From Pseudomonas sp. WN033 (GTDB lineage: Bacteria > Pseudomonadota > Gammaproteobacteria > Pseudomonadales > Pseudomonadaceae): 64,000 nt of DNA. Numbering within the stretch: the stretch's first letter is position 1; every line of letters starts with the position of its first letter. Under the pieces are notes generated by a model. The model was given only the letters and a program-made list of their open reading frames with translations, did not search any database and had not been told where the DNA came from. Both the position numbers and the translations under genes were made by a program. Positions 7,989-17,062 of this stretch are shown in pieces. The DNA lies in contig NSKG01000014.1 in the NCBI GenBank assembly GCA_002287035.1, forward strand, positions 1 through 64,000, in the 5' to 3' direction.

Positions 7989-9044
7989 ATGAATATTCTA
8001 TCGCTAACCCATCCGCAGCAACGCCTGAGCGCCCACGGTGGCGCAGTCGACGCCCGCCGCCAGCAACTGGAGGCCGCCGCCGAGCAGTTCGAGGCCATGT
8101 TCCTGCAACAGATCCTCAAGCAGATGCGCAAGGCCGGGGACGTGCTCAGTGCCGATAACCCGATGCGTAGCCGCGACCTCGACACGCTGCGCGATTTCTA
8201 CGATGAAACCCTGGCCGACAGCCTGGCCACCCGCCGCCAGACCGGCATCAGTGATCTGCTGGTGCAGCAACTGGCGGGTGATCAGGACGCCAGTGACCAG
8301 GCCCAGCGGCTGGCGACCATGGACCAGCAGCCGTTGCCACGCAGCACGGCGATTGCCAGCAACTTCCAGCCGCTGGCCGATACCTGGCGACGTGGGGTCG
8401 GGCAGCTGGAGCGGGTCTGGGAGCGGGGCAGTGTAGCGTTCCAGCGCCTGGTCGACAGTGTGGTCAAGCACGAGTCCGGTGGGCGGGTCGATGCGGTATC
8501 GCCGGTCGGTGCGCTGGGATTGATGCAATTAATGCCTGATACCGCGCGGGAAATGGCCGGCGAGCTGGGGGTGCCCTACAACCAGGCCCGGCTGCTGGAG
8601 GATGGTGACTACAACAAGCGCCTGGGCAGTGCCTACCTGAACAAGATGCTGGAGCGTTACAGCGGCAGTGAGGTGCTGGCGCTGGCGGCCTATAACGCCG
8701 GGCCGGGTCGGGTCGATCAGTGGCTGCAGCGCTTTGGTGACCCGCGTCAGCCCTCAGTCAGTGAGGCTGAGTGGGTGGAACAGATTCCGTTTGCCGAGAC
8801 CCGCAATTACACCCGCAACATTTTGCGCGATATCCGCCAGAGCACCGCCCAGGAAAGCTTGCCGCCGAGTCTGCGGCCATCGCTGAGTCGGGTCGGCAAC
8901 GAGTCCGCGAGTGAGACATTTAAGTCGCGGCCAGCGACGGTCGCCTTGGATGATCAAGGGCAACGCAGCACTGACGAGCTGGCGCTGCGCTCGCCCGCCT
9001 TTGCCCCCTTGATCCGGCCTGCCACCAAGGAGCCTGCCGCATGA
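7989..9044 (+). CDS. flgJ: FlgJ-type rod-binding protein fused to an SLT (GH23) lytic transglycosylase
   Basis: The N-terminal 100 residues are the FlgJ rod-cap domain (AAAEQFEAMFLQQILKQMRK, then MRSRDLDTLRDFYDETLADS). The C-terminal half is not the usual GH73 glucosaminidase but an SLT domain. It has HESGG with the likely catalytic Glu near residue 162, SPVGALGLMQLMPDTA, LALAAYNAGPGRVDQWLQRF, and the FAETRNYTRNIL helix of Slt/MltC-type enzymes. It would open peptidoglycan for the rod. The ATG at 7989 is chosen; a GTG at 7983 overlapping the flgI stop is the alternative. It overlaps flgK by 4 bases. The last 60 residues are low complexity. Confidence 0.93.
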   Translation: MNILSLTHPQQRLSAHGGAVDARRQQLEAAAEQFEAMFLQQILKQMRKAGDVLSADNPMRSRDLDTLRDFYDETLADSLATRRQTGISDLLVQQLAGDQDASDQAQRLATMDQQPLPRSTAIASNFQPLADTWRRGVGQLERVWERGSVAFQRLVDSVVKHESGGRVDAVSPVGALGLMQLMPDTAREMAGELGVPYNQARLLEDGDYNKRLGSAYLNKMLERYSGSEVLALAAYNAGPGRVDQWLQRFGDPRQPSVSEAEWVEQIPFAETRNYTRNILRDIRQSTAQESLPPSLRPSLSRVGNESASETFKSRPATVALDDQGQRSTDELALRSPAFAPLIRPATKEPAA

Positions 9045-10405
9045 GCCTGAGCCAGATTGCCTACACCGGTCTGCACGCGACCCAGTTGGCGCTGACCGCG
9101 ACCGGTCAGAATATTGCCAACGTGCATACTCCGGGTTTCAGCCGGCTGACTTCGGTAATGAGCTCGCTGTCCGGCCAGGCCGGACTGACCGCCGGTGGCG
9201 GGGTGCAGGTCACCAGTATCCGGCGCATGACCAGTGAGTTTCAGAATCAGCAGCTGTGGCGGGCCAATACCGAAATGCACGCCCATACCAGTGCCCAGCA
9301 GTATCTTGGCGCGCTGGAAAGCCTGATGAGCGGCGATGGCTCCAGTATCAGCATCGGCCTTGATCAGTTCTTTGCCGCGCTTAGCGAGCTGACCGTCAGC
9401 CCCGAGTCGCCGGCCCTGCGTCAGCAGGCGATCAGCGAGGCTGGCAATCTGGCTCAGCGCTTCAATGGCCTGAATGGCAATATCGACGCTCAGTTGCGTG
9501 CGCTGCATGAGCAGCGTCAGAGCATGAGCGTGGAGGTCAACGGGCTGCTTGGCAATATTGCCGAACTCAACCGGCAGATCGTCGCGACCGAGTCGGTGGG
9601 GGGCGATAGCAAGGCGTTGCGCGACCACCGGGAAATTCTGGTCAAGGAACTCAGCCAGTTCGCCGGTATCCGGGTCAACGAAGTCGATGACGGTTCGCTG
9701 ACCGTCTCGCTGAGCAACGGTCAGCCCTTGGTGGCCGGCAGTACCGCCGGCCGGCTTGAGGTCAATCAGCTGCCCAGCGGCGAGCAGCAACTGGCTCTGA
9801 GCTTTGCCACCTCCAGTTTTCCGCTGAGCCAGGACAGTCTGGGTGGCGCGTTGGGTGGTCTGTACAAGGTCGAATACCAATCGCTGCGCCCGACCCAGGA
9901 GGCTTTGCATGGTATGGCCAGCGAGTTGAGCCTGGCGGTCAATGCGGTGCTGGCTGGCGGTTATGACCTGCAGGGCAACCCGGGGCAGCCGCTGTTCAGT
10001 TACGACCCCACCAGCATCACCGCGATGCTGACCGTCAACCCGCTCAGTGCCTCGGAGCTGGCGCTGTCTGGCGAGCCTGGTGAGGTGGGTAACAACCAGG
10101 CGTTGCTGGCCTTGCTGGAGCTGCGTCAGGCGCCGATCACGCTCAACGGTAATCAGGTCACCCTCAATGATGCCTATGCCGGGCTGCTCGGCCAGGTGGC
10201 CAGCGACAGTCGGCAGAGCCAGGCCGACCTGCGCTCGGCGACCGCCGTGCTGGAGCAGGCCCAGGCCCAGCGTGACAGCATCAGCGCGGTCAACCTGGAT
10301 GAGGAAGCGGTCAACCTGATGAGTTACATGCAGGCCTATCAGGCCAACATGAAGGTGATTACCACGGCCAACCAGCTGTTCGACGACCTGTTGGCCGCGT
10401 TCTGA
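9041..10405 (+). CDS. flgK: flagellar hook-associated protein 1 FlgK
   Basis: Hook-filament junction protein. The N-terminus (LSQIAYTGLHATQLALTATG, QNIANVHTPGFSRLTSV) and C-terminus (SAVNLDEEAVNLMSYMQAYQ, ANMKVITTANQLFDDLLAAF) are diagnostic. At 454 residues it is far shorter than Pseudomonas polar FlgK (roughly 680) and similar to lateral/Flag-2 FlgK, so the exposed middle domains are reduced. The ATG overlaps the flgJ stop, suggesting coupling. Confidence 0.95.
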   Translation: MSLSQIAYTGLHATQLALTATGQNIANVHTPGFSRLTSVMSSLSGQAGLTAGGGVQVTSIRRMTSEFQNQQLWRANTEMHAHTSAQQYLGALESLMSGDGSSISIGLDQFFAALSELTVSPESPALRQQAISEAGNLAQRFNGLNGNIDAQLRALHEQRQSMSVEVNGLLGNIAELNRQIVATESVGGDSKALRDHREILVKELSQFAGIRVNEVDDGSLTVSLSNGQPLVAGSTAGRLEVNQLPSGEQQLALSFATSSFPLSQDSLGGALGGLYKVEYQSLRPTQEALHGMASELSLAVNAVLAGGYDLQGNPGQPLFSYDPTSITAMLTVNPLSASELALSGEPGEVGNNQALLALLELRQAPITLNGNQVTLNDAYAGLLGQVASDSRQSQADLRSATAVLEQAQAQRDSISAVNLDEEAVNLMSYMQAYQANMKVITTANQLFDDLLAAF

Positions 10406-10437
10406 CAACAACGATAACTCCGGAGTGACAAGGCCGC

Positions 10438-11358
10438 ATGAGCATGCGCATCACCAACGCCCAGATTACCGCCATGATGCAGGGCTCAATGAATGCCAAT
10501 TCGGCACAGTTGGGCAAGCTGATGCAGCAGATGGCGACCGGCCAGCGGCTATTGCAGCCTTCTGATGACCCGGTAGCCAGCGTGCGCCTGCTGCGCATCC
10601 AGCGCGAGGAGGCCAGTCTGGCCCAGTACCGCAGCAACATCGGTACTTTGTCCGGCAGCCTGGCGACCCAGGAGACCAATCTCACGGCGGCCTCCGATAC
10701 CATGCTCAGCCTGCGCGACCTGTTGCTGTGGGCGGCCAACGATACCAATGGCGATGACGACCTGCGGGCGATCGCCGGGGAAATGGCCAACATCGAGCAG
10801 ACGCTGGTGAGCTTTCTCAATGTGCGTGACGAGGAAGGCCGCTTCCTGTTTTCCGGCACCCTCAGCAACAATCCGGCGGTGACCTTCGATCCGCTCACTG
10901 GCAGCTATCAGGCCAGCGGCAATGACAAGCATCGCCAGGCTGCGGTGGCCAACGGCGTGCTGATAGACGAAAACGTTACCGTGATGGAAATCTTCGGCAC
11001 TGACCTGGATTTCCTCAATCGTCTGCATGAACTGGTCGACATGCTGCAGGACCCGCTGCTGGACGCCTCTGATCCTCTGCTCAAGCAGCAGTTGACCGAC
11101 ACGCTGAACGAGCTGGACCTTACTCATGTCAATCTGCTGGGCCAGGTCTCCGAACTGGGTGGGCGGCAGAATACCCTGACTCTGCTAGATGACAGCAATA
11201 CTGAGGTGTCGTTGGTCAATCAAAAGATTGAGGGCGAGCTGTCGCAGCTCGATTACGCTGGCGCGAGTATTGATCTGAACCAGTACATGCTGGCCTTGCA
11301 GGCAACGCAGCAGACCTATTTGAAGCTGAATCAGCTAACCTTGTTCAGTCTGCTGTAA
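10438..11358 (+). CDS. flgL: flagellar hook-associated protein 3 FlgL
   Basis: Second hook-filament junction protein, flagellin-like, 306 residues (the polar Pseudomonas form is usually above 400). The N-terminal helix carries MANSAQL-type residues and QQMATGQRLLQPSDDPVASV. The C-terminal coiled-coil helix ends DLNQYMLALQATQQTYLKLN, QLTLFSLL. Two ATG codons (10438 and 10444) are possible; CGGAG at 10421-10425 favours the first only slightly. It lies 32 bases after flgK and 13 before the LafW-like gene. Confidence 0.94.
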   Translation: MSMRITNAQITAMMQGSMNANSAQLGKLMQQMATGQRLLQPSDDPVASVRLLRIQREEASLAQYRSNIGTLSGSLATQETNLTAASDTMLSLRDLLLWAANDTNGDDDLRAIAGEMANIEQTLVSFLNVRDEEGRFLFSGTLSNNPAVTFDPLTGSYQASGNDKHRQAAVANGVLIDENVTVMEIFGTDLDFLNRLHELVDMLQDPLLDASDPLLKQQLTDTLNELDLTHVNLLGQVSELGGRQNTLTLLDDSNTEVSLVNQKIEGELSQLDYAGASIDLNQYMLALQATQQTYLKLNQLTLFSLL

Positions 11359-11371
11359 GAGGCTGGTACGC

Positions 11372-12412
11372 ATGAAGATCGACAAGCAATTACCTGTAGT
11401 GACCCCGGTTGACCCGCAGGGGCGGCGTCAGACGGTGGTCAGGGAGCGCCCGCTGGAGCCTGGCCGGCAGCCGGCGGTGGTTACCGAGCAACCGGCCGCG
11501 CGAGCACGCAAGAACAGCCGCAGCTCCGGCTACGGCCTGCAACTGAATCGCCAACTCAGCGCCATGCAGTCAGCCGACAGCTATCTGGCCGATCTGACTG
11601 GCCGGCTCGACCAGTTGAAACTGTCGCTGAGCCGGCAACTGACCAGCAGCAAGGGTGAAGAGCGCCAGGTGCTGCGCCAGGCAATCGACAATCTCAACCG
11701 TCTGCTTGAGCGTCGCTCCGAGCGCTCGGCTGGTAGTCTGGACGCCAATTTGCGCCTGAGCCTGAACGAGCCGGCCCGCAGTCGTTTCAGTCTGCCCGGG
11801 CTGGAATCGCTTGAAGCCCTGCAGGCGGCCGGGCGGGAAAGTTTGATTATCAAGGCCGGGCGCCAGCAGTCCGAGCCCCGGGTGGTGGCTCTTGAGGAAG
11901 GGCTAAATGCCGAGCAGCTCCTGCGCCGCTTCAATAATGCCCTGATGCCAGTGGGTATCCGCGCCGAACTGAATGCCGAGGGTGACCTGCGCTTCAGTAG
12001 CCGTGAAGCGGACTGGAAGCGACTCCAGGGTGGGATCCAGGTTCAGGGTGAAGGCCGGCTGTTCGAGGCCGGGCAGTTTACCCAGCTGCACCCCCGCGAA
12101 GAGCGCTTGCTGAGCCTGGATGGCAATAGTCAGCTGGACAACTTTCAGTCCCAGCGGCAGATGCTCGATGAGGTGGTCCAGGCTCTGGATCGGATTGCCC
12201 TGCTGCGTGACCAGTTGGCCCAGCGACAGCAGGAAATTCGCGAGTTTCTGGCTCAGCAGAGCGATCAGGATGAACAGGAGTGGGCCCAGGAGTACGCCCG
12301 TTCGGTTTTCGGCCTGATGCACAAAGCCGCCTCCAACTACGCAGCGGTGACCCAGGCGGTGGTTGCCCAGGCTAACCTGAACCGCTTTGCCGTGGTCAGC
12401 CTGCTGTCTTGA
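11372..12412 (+). CDS. LafW-like flagellar protein of unknown role
   Basis: 346-residue protein with no signal peptide. It has a basic, proline-rich N-terminus, a long charged helical region (about residues 55-135, heptad-like: LADLTGRLDQLKLSLSRQL), a mixed domain, and a C-terminal helical segment ending in QAVVAQANLNRFAVVSLLS. That tail resembles the D0 ends of the neighbouring FlgL (LFSLL) and flagellin (SLLG), so it may be an axial or junction protein. It is the last gene of the operon, 13 bases after flgL. In E. coli Flag-2 the gene at this place is lafW, annotated as a putative hook-associated protein. The link rests on position and tail, not on a recognised domain. Confidence 0.6.
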   Translation: MKIDKQLPVVTPVDPQGRRQTVVRERPLEPGRQPAVVTEQPAARARKNSRSSGYGLQLNRQLSAMQSADSYLADLTGRLDQLKLSLSRQLTSSKGEERQVLRQAIDNLNRLLERRSERSAGSLDANLRLSLNEPARSRFSLPGLESLEALQAAGRESLIIKAGRQQSEPRVVALEEGLNAEQLLRRFNNALMPVGIRAELNAEGDLRFSSREADWKRLQGGIQVQGEGRLFEAGQFTQLHPREERLLSLDGNSQLDNFQSQRQMLDEVVQALDRIALLRDQLAQRQQEIREFLAQQSDQDEQEWAQEYARSVFGLMHKAASNYAAVTQAVVAQANLNRFAVVSLLS

Positions 12413-12637
12413 GCGCCCGGCGCGGTACCTTCGGGGGAACCTGACGGTAGCGCCGATGGTCCATGGAATCCGGGCCCAATGGCAAACAAAGATGCCCTAC
12501 GGCGCTGATATTCCTGGTGAAAGACAATGGCTGACTCTACAGATAAAAACGAATACCCTGGACACAAGGCGTCTGCCGGTACATCCTTCGAGGCTAAATT
12601 GTCGACTCGGCGCAATCAGGTCTGGCCGGAGGTATCC
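12413..12637. other. intergenic region with paired segments, no gene chosen
   Basis: Between the end of the flagellar operon and the next gene. AGCGCCG (near 12449) can pair with the CGGCGCT at about 12499-12505, with smaller stems between. I see no convincing terminator with a T-run. The frame of the following gene is open from 12527, but the better start is 12638, which leaves 12527-12637 as probable leader. Confidence 0.35.
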
Positions 12638-12985
12638 ATGGTGTATGTACAGCGCGACGCGGAAGGCCTGCTGTTGCGTGTTGAAAGTGAACCGTTCGAA
12701 GGGATGACCGACACCCTGGCGGTCGAAAGCGAGGAGCTGGAAAGCTGGCTCAAGACCCGCGAAGAAGTACATTCCCGGCTGGCCAGCCTGAAGCAGACCG
12801 ACCTTGACCTGATTCGGGTACTTGAAGATGTGGTCATAGTGCTGGTCGAACGTGGTGTGATCAGTTTTACCGACCTGCCTGAAGCGGCCCGTAACAAGCT
12901 GGATGAGCGGGCGCTGGCGCGTGCCGAGCTCGAAGGGCTTAGTAGCGAGATCAACGAGCGGCTCGGTAAACCACAAAAGCACTGA
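12638..12985 (+). CDS. conserved pseudomonad small protein (tryptophan-synthase-beta-like annotation)
   Basis: 115-residue acidic soluble protein. The core LKQTDLDLIRVLEDVVIVLV, ERGVISFTDLPEAARNKL matches a small family common in Pseudomonas and often labelled, without functional support, as tryptophan synthase subunit beta-like. It has no catalytic motif of TrpB. The start at 12638 is chosen because GGAGG stands 5 bases upstream and the upstream part (open from 12527) looks unlike the family. It is not obviously tied to either neighbour. Function unknown. Confidence 0.7.
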   Translation: MVYVQRDAEGLLLRVESEPFEGMTDTLAVESEELESWLKTREEVHSRLASLKQTDLDLIRVLEDVVIVLVERGVISFTDLPEAARNKLDERALARAELEGLSSEINERLGKPQKH

Positions 12986-13116
12986 GCGTTGCTGCGCAAC
13001 AAATACTTATGCCTTAGTGTTTGGAGTAATAAGCAAATCCGTATAACAAGCTTATTGTTCTAAAGGCCGGGCTTGGGTAGTCTGAATCTTCTTTAAGAAA
13101 CACCCTGATCAAATTG

Positions 13117-13181
13117 GTAGGAGCGCCCTGCGGGCGCGATGACGGATAGTAGTCCGCTTCGCCCCCGCAGGGCGCTCCTAC
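13117..13181. repeat. REPIN (inverted pair of REP sequences)
   Basis: Two inverted copies of a REP unit. The outer 18 bases GTAGGAGCGCCCTGCGGG are perfectly complementary to the other end and followed by related GC-rich segments, around a short centre (about 13147-13151). GTAGGAGCG...CGCTCCTAC ends are typical of Pseudomonas REP elements. It lies 27 bases before the sbp ATG, inside the probable 5' leader. Confidence 0.75.
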
Positions 13182-13208
13182 TAACTGAACTTTCAGCCGG
13201 AGGCTGTC

Positions 13209-14228
13209 ATGTTGAACAAACCCCGTTGGATTACCCGTGTGGCCGGTGCCCTGGCGCTGACGGCCGGCTTGACGGCCGGTCCGGCTCAGGCTGCCGACCA
13301 GGAACTGCTGAACTCGTCCTACGACATCGCCCGCGAACTGTTTTCAGCCTATAACGAACTGTTTGCCGAGCACTGGCAGGCCGAAACCGGCAAGTCGGTC
13401 GAAATCAAGCAATCGCATGGTGGCTCCTCACGCCAGGCCCAGGCGATCATCCAGGGCCTGCGTGCCGATGTGGTGACCTACAACCAGGTGACCGATGTCG
13501 ATATGCTGCATGAGCGTGGCAAGCTGATCCCGGCCAACTGGCGTGACCGACTACCCAATGCCAGCTCGCCCTACTATTCGACCATGGCGTTCCTGGTACG
13601 CCAGGGCAACCCGAAGAATATCCATAACTGGGACGATCTGGCCCGGGCTGACGTCAGCTCGGTGCTGCCCAATCCCAAGACCTCGGGTAATGGCCGTTAT
13701 ACCTATCTGGCGGCACTCGGCTATGCGCAAAAAGCTCACGGTGATGATCAACAGGCGATCGATAACTACCTGCGCACCTTTCTCGGCAATGTTGCGGTGT
13801 ACGACACCGGTGGTCGCGGCGCCACCACCACCTTCGTCGAGCGTGGTATCGGTGACGTCCTGCTGACCTTCGAGTCGGAGGTCAACAACATCATTGCCGA
13901 GTACCCGGATGGCGGTTATCAAGTGGTGGTACCCAAGGTTAGCTTCCTGGCTGAGTTTCCGGTCGCCTGGATTGATCGTAATGTCCAGCGCAACGGCACT
14001 GAAGAACTGGCCAAGGCTTACCTGGAATACCTCTACAGCGAACCGGCCCAACGCCTGATCGCCGGGTTCAATTACCGGGTGCATGATGAAAAGGTCCAGG
14101 CCGAGTTTGCCGAGCGCTTCCCCGAGCTGGAACTGCTGCCGATCGAGGCCATAACCGGCGACTGGGAAACCGCCATGCGTGAGCATTTCGCCAACGGGGC
14201 CAAGCTTGACCAGTTGCAGCGCCGTTAA
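13209..14228 (+). CDS. sbp: periplasmic sulfate/thiosulfate-binding protein
   Basis: Substrate-binding protein of the sulfate ABC importer, 339 residues. A signal peptide (residues 1-28, ending AQAA) is followed by the SBP core: [40 protein letters not shown], and [20 protein letters not shown] in the anion-binding region. AGCCGGAGG stands 6-8 bases before the ATG. It is the first gene of sbp-cysT-cysW-cysA. Family knowledge points to CysB control in response to sulfur limitation. An AACAAGCTTATTGTT segment near 13046-13060 is a possible regulatory site, but I could not assign it. Confidence 0.95.
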   Translation: MLNKPRWITRVAGALALTAGLTAGPAQAADQELLNSSYDIARELFSAYNELFAEHWQAETGKSVEIKQSHGGSSRQAQAIIQGLRADVVTYNQVTDVDMLHERGKLIPANWRDRLPNASSPYYSTMAFLVRQGNPKNIHNWDDLARADVSSVLPNPKTSGNGRYTYLAALGYAQKAHGDDQQAIDNYLRTFLGNVAVYDTGGRGATTTFVERGIGDVLLTFESEVNNIIAEYPDGGYQVVVPKVSFLAEFPVAWIDRNVQRNGTEELAKAYLEYLYSEPAQRLIAGFNYRVHDEKVQAEFAERFPELELLPIEAITGDWETAMREHFANGAKLDQLQRR

Positions 14229-14240
14229 GCGGGGTCTTGC

Positions 14241-15107
14241 ATGAGTTCAGCGCCCCGCGGCGTTTCCTCGTTGTTCTCCAGTAATCCCGGCAAGCGCGTC
14301 TTGCCGGGATTTGCCTTGAGTATGGGGATCTCGCTGCTGTTTATCAGCCTGGTTCTGCTGTTGCCGGTTACTGGTCTGATCGTCGAAAGTGCCGGCATGA
14401 GCTGGGCCGAGTACTGGGCGGTGATCAGTGACGAACGGGTCGTGGCCTCCTACCGGGTGACTCTGTGGGCGGCGCTGATCGCCTCGCTGGCCAATGGTTT
14501 GATTGGGCTGTTGCTGGCCTGGGTACTGGTGCGCTACGAGTTCCCCGGCAAGCGCCTGGTTGATGCGATCATGGATCTGCCTTTCGCCCTGCCCACCGCA
14601 GTGGCCGGTATCACCCTGGCCGCGCTGTTTGCCGAAAACGGCTGGTACGGCCAGCTGTTTGCGTTGTTCGGCATCAAAGTGGCCTTTACTCCGGTCGGTA
14701 TCATTATCGCCATGTCTTTCACCAGCCTGCCGTTCGTGGTCAGAACTGTGCAGCCGGTGCTGGAGGATCTGCCGGGCGAGGACGAAGAAGCGGCGGTGAG
14801 CATGGGAGCCTCGGACTGGACGGTGTTTCGGCGCATTCTGTTTCCGGCCCTGTGGCCGGCGCTGATGACCGGTATCGCGTTGTCGTTTACCCGCAGTCTG
14901 GGCGAGTTCGGCGCGATCATCTTTATCGCCGGCAACATGCCCTACATCAGTGAGGTCACCAGTCTGATGATCTTCATCCGCTTGCAGGAGTTCGATCATG
15001 CTGCCGCCAGCGCGATTGCCTCGGTGGTGCTGCTGGCCTCGCTGCTCCTGCTGCTGGCGATCAACCTGTGGCAGGCGCGTTACCTGCGCCGCCTGCATGG
15101 ACGCTGA
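14241..15107 (+). CDS. cysT: sulfate/thiosulfate ABC transporter permease CysT (CysU)
   Basis: Inner-membrane permease, 288 residues, with about six hydrophobic segments. The ABC-permease EAA loop lies at about residues 177-200 (EDEEAAVSMGASDWTVFRRI, followed by LFPALWPALMTG). The segment DLPFALPTAVAGITLAALFA is typical of CysT. It starts 12 bases after sbp and pairs with CysW. Confidence 0.95.
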   Translation: MSSAPRGVSSLFSSNPGKRVLPGFALSMGISLLFISLVLLLPVTGLIVESAGMSWAEYWAVISDERVVASYRVTLWAALIASLANGLIGLLLAWVLVRYEFPGKRLVDAIMDLPFALPTAVAGITLAALFAENGWYGQLFALFGIKVAFTPVGIIIAMSFTSLPFVVRTVQPVLEDLPGEDEEAAVSMGASDWTVFRRILFPALWPALMTGIALSFTRSLGEFGAIIFIAGNMPYISEVTSLMIFIRLQEFDHAAASAIASVVLLASLLLLLAINLWQARYLRRLHGR

Positions 15108-15116
15108 GGGCTGCAG

Positions 15117-15968
15117 ATGAAAAAACTCGGTGGTATGCGGGTTGGTGACCAACCCTGGGTCAAATGGAGCCTGATCGGTCTGGCCGTCAGCATGACCGTG
15201 CTGTTGCTGGTGATGCCGCTGGTGATCATTTTCGTTCAGGCCTTTTCCGGTGGCGTGCAGACCTACTGGGCCAACCTGACCGACCAATACACCTTGCGCG
15301 CCATCAGCCTGACGCTGTTCGTTGCGGCGCTGACGGTACCAATCAATCTGGTGTTCGGGGTGTTTCTGGCCTGGCTGGTGACGCGCTTCGAGTTTCCCGG
15401 GCGCAAACTGCTGATTACCCTGATCGACATTCCCTTTGCAGTATCGCCGGTAGTGGCTGGCCTGCTCTATCTGCTGTTGTACGGCAGCAATGGCTGGCTC
15501 GGTGGCTGGCTGATGGAACACGATGTGCAGTTGATGTTTGCCTGGCCGGGCATTGTCATGGTCACGGTGTTTGTCACCTGTCCGTTTGTGGCCCGTGAAC
15601 TGATTCCGCTGATGCAGCAGCAGGGCCGAGAGGAAGAGGAGGCTGGGGTGGTGCTGGGCGCCAGTGGCTGGCAGCTGTTCCGCCGGGTGACGCTGCCGAA
15701 CATCCAGTGGGCGCTGCTCTACGGGGTGGTGCTGACCAACGCGCGGGCGGTTGGCGAGTTCGGTGCGGTGTCGGTGGTGTCTGGCAACATCCGCGGCGAG
15801 ACCAATACCTTGCCACTGCATGTCGAGCTGCTGTACCAGGATTACAATGCGGTCGGGGCTTTTACCAGTGCCTCGCTGCTGGCCGGGATCGCGCTGCTGA
15901 CCCTGCTGGTCAAGAGTTTCGTCGAATGGCGCCAGGCCCGCCAGCATGAACAACAGGATCTTCGCTGA
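15117..15968 (+). CDS. cysW: sulfate/thiosulfate ABC transporter permease CysW
   Basis: Second permease, 283 residues with six predicted membrane segments. The EAA loop is [20 protein letters not shown], followed by [33 protein letters not shown] and the C-terminal [18 protein letters not shown] are CysW-typical. It starts 9 bases after cysT, and its final base overlaps the cysA ATG. Confidence 0.95.
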   Translation: MKKLGGMRVGDQPWVKWSLIGLAVSMTVLLLVMPLVIIFVQAFSGGVQTYWANLTDQYTLRAISLTLFVAALTVPINLVFGVFLAWLVTRFEFPGRKLLITLIDIPFAVSPVVAGLLYLLLYGSNGWLGGWLMEHDVQLMFAWPGIVMVTVFVTCPFVARELIPLMQQQGREEEEAGVVLGASGWQLFRRVTLPNIQWALLYGVVLTNARAVGEFGAVSVVSGNIRGETNTLPLHVELLYQDYNAVGAFTSASLLAGIALLTLLVKSFVEWRQARQHEQQDLR

Positions 15969-17062
15969 TGAGTATTTCCCTCGAACGGATCAACAAGTCG
16001 TTCGGCAATTTCCAGGCGCTCAACGATATTTCGCTGGAGATCGGTGACGGCCAACTGGTGGGGCTGCTGGGACCCTCCGGTTCGGGCAAGACCACTCTGC
16101 TGCGGATCATTGCCGGGCTGGAGAGTGCCGACGGTGGCCGCATTCTGTTTCAGGGCGAGGATGTCACCGGCCAGCATGTGCGTGAGCGCCGGGTCGGCTT
16201 CGTGTTTCAGCACTATGCGCTGTTTCGCCACATGACGGTGGCCCAGAACATTGCCTTTGGTCTGGATGTACTGCCGCGCAAGCAACGTCCAGCGGCGGCC
16301 GAGATTCGCCGTCGGGTTGGCGAACTGCTGGAAATGGTACAACTGGCGCATCTGGCCGAGCGCTATCCGTCGCAGTTGTCGGGCGGGCAAAAGCAGCGCA
16401 TTGCCCTGGCGCGGGCGCTGGCCATGCAGCCGCGCATTCTGCTGCTGGACGAGCCGTTCGGGGCGCTGGATGCCAAGGTGCGCAAGGATCTGCGGCGCTG
16501 GCTGCGTAATCTGCACGATGAGCTGAACTTCACCAGCGTGTTCGTCACCCACGATCAGGAGGAGGCGCTGGAGCTGTCCGATCAGGTGGTGGTGATGAGT
16601 GCCGGGCGCATCGAGCAGGTCGATCAGCCGCAAGCCCTCTACGCCAAACCGGACAGCCGTTTCGTATTCGATTTTCTGGGCCATGTGAATGTGTTCGCCG
16701 GGGCGTTGAATGGGCGCGAAGTGCGCCAGGGCGACGGCTGGGTGCGTCTGCCGGAGCCGGGTACGGCCGGGGGCGATGTGCAGCTGTATCTGCGCCCGCA
16801 TGAGGTGCGCTTGCAGTTACATGCGATCGAGCATGCCCATCTGCCGCTACAGGTCGAGGCGATCAACCTGATCGGTGCCGAGGTGCGTCTGGAGCTCAGA
16901 CCGTGCGGTTGGCAGGCCGATGAGCTGTGGGAGATTGGTATTACCCACGCCGAATACAATGCCTGGCAGCCACAGCGTGGCGACCGCTGTTATGCGGTGC
17001 CTGATGTAGGCCATCTGTTCGAGGGCCGGGGCGGCCAGCCGCGCACCCTGTACTGGGGCTGA
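15968..17062 (+). CDS. cysA: sulfate/thiosulfate ABC transporter ATPase CysA
   Basis: ATP-binding subunit, 364 residues. Walker [19 protein letters not shown] (about 36-53), the signature [17 protein letters not shown], Walker [15 protein letters not shown] and the switch His in [14 protein letters not shown] are complete. A C-terminal TOBE-like domain (about 240-350) follows. It closes the sulfate operon and ends directly against the stop of the convergent LysR gene, with no base between. Confidence 0.96.
   Translation: MSISLERINKSFGNFQALNDISLEIGDGQLVGLLGPSGSGKTTLLRIIAGLESADGGRILFQGEDVTGQHVRERRVGFVFQHYALFRHMTVAQNIAFGLDVLPRKQRPAAAEIRRRVGELLEMVQLAHLAERYPSQLSGGQKQRIALARALAMQPRILLLDEPFGALDAKVRKDLRRWLRNLHDELNFTSVFVTHDQEEALELSDQVVVMSAGRIEQVDQPQALYAKPDSRFVFDFLGHVNVFAGALNGREVRQGDGWVRLPEPGTAGGDVQLYLRPHEVRLQLHAIEHAHLPLQVEAINLIGAEVRLELRPCGWQADELWEIGITHAEYNAWQPQRGDRCYAVPDVGHLFEGRGGQPRTLYWG

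Noticed and set aside
12638..12985. True tryptophan synthase beta chain
   Set aside because: The protein is only about 115 residues and lacks the PLP lysine and other TrpB motifs; the name is a common misannotation.
14247..15953. Gln/His/Arg-rich antisense frame over cysT-cysW
   Set aside because: Composition typical of antisense to membrane proteins; CysT and CysW are intact.
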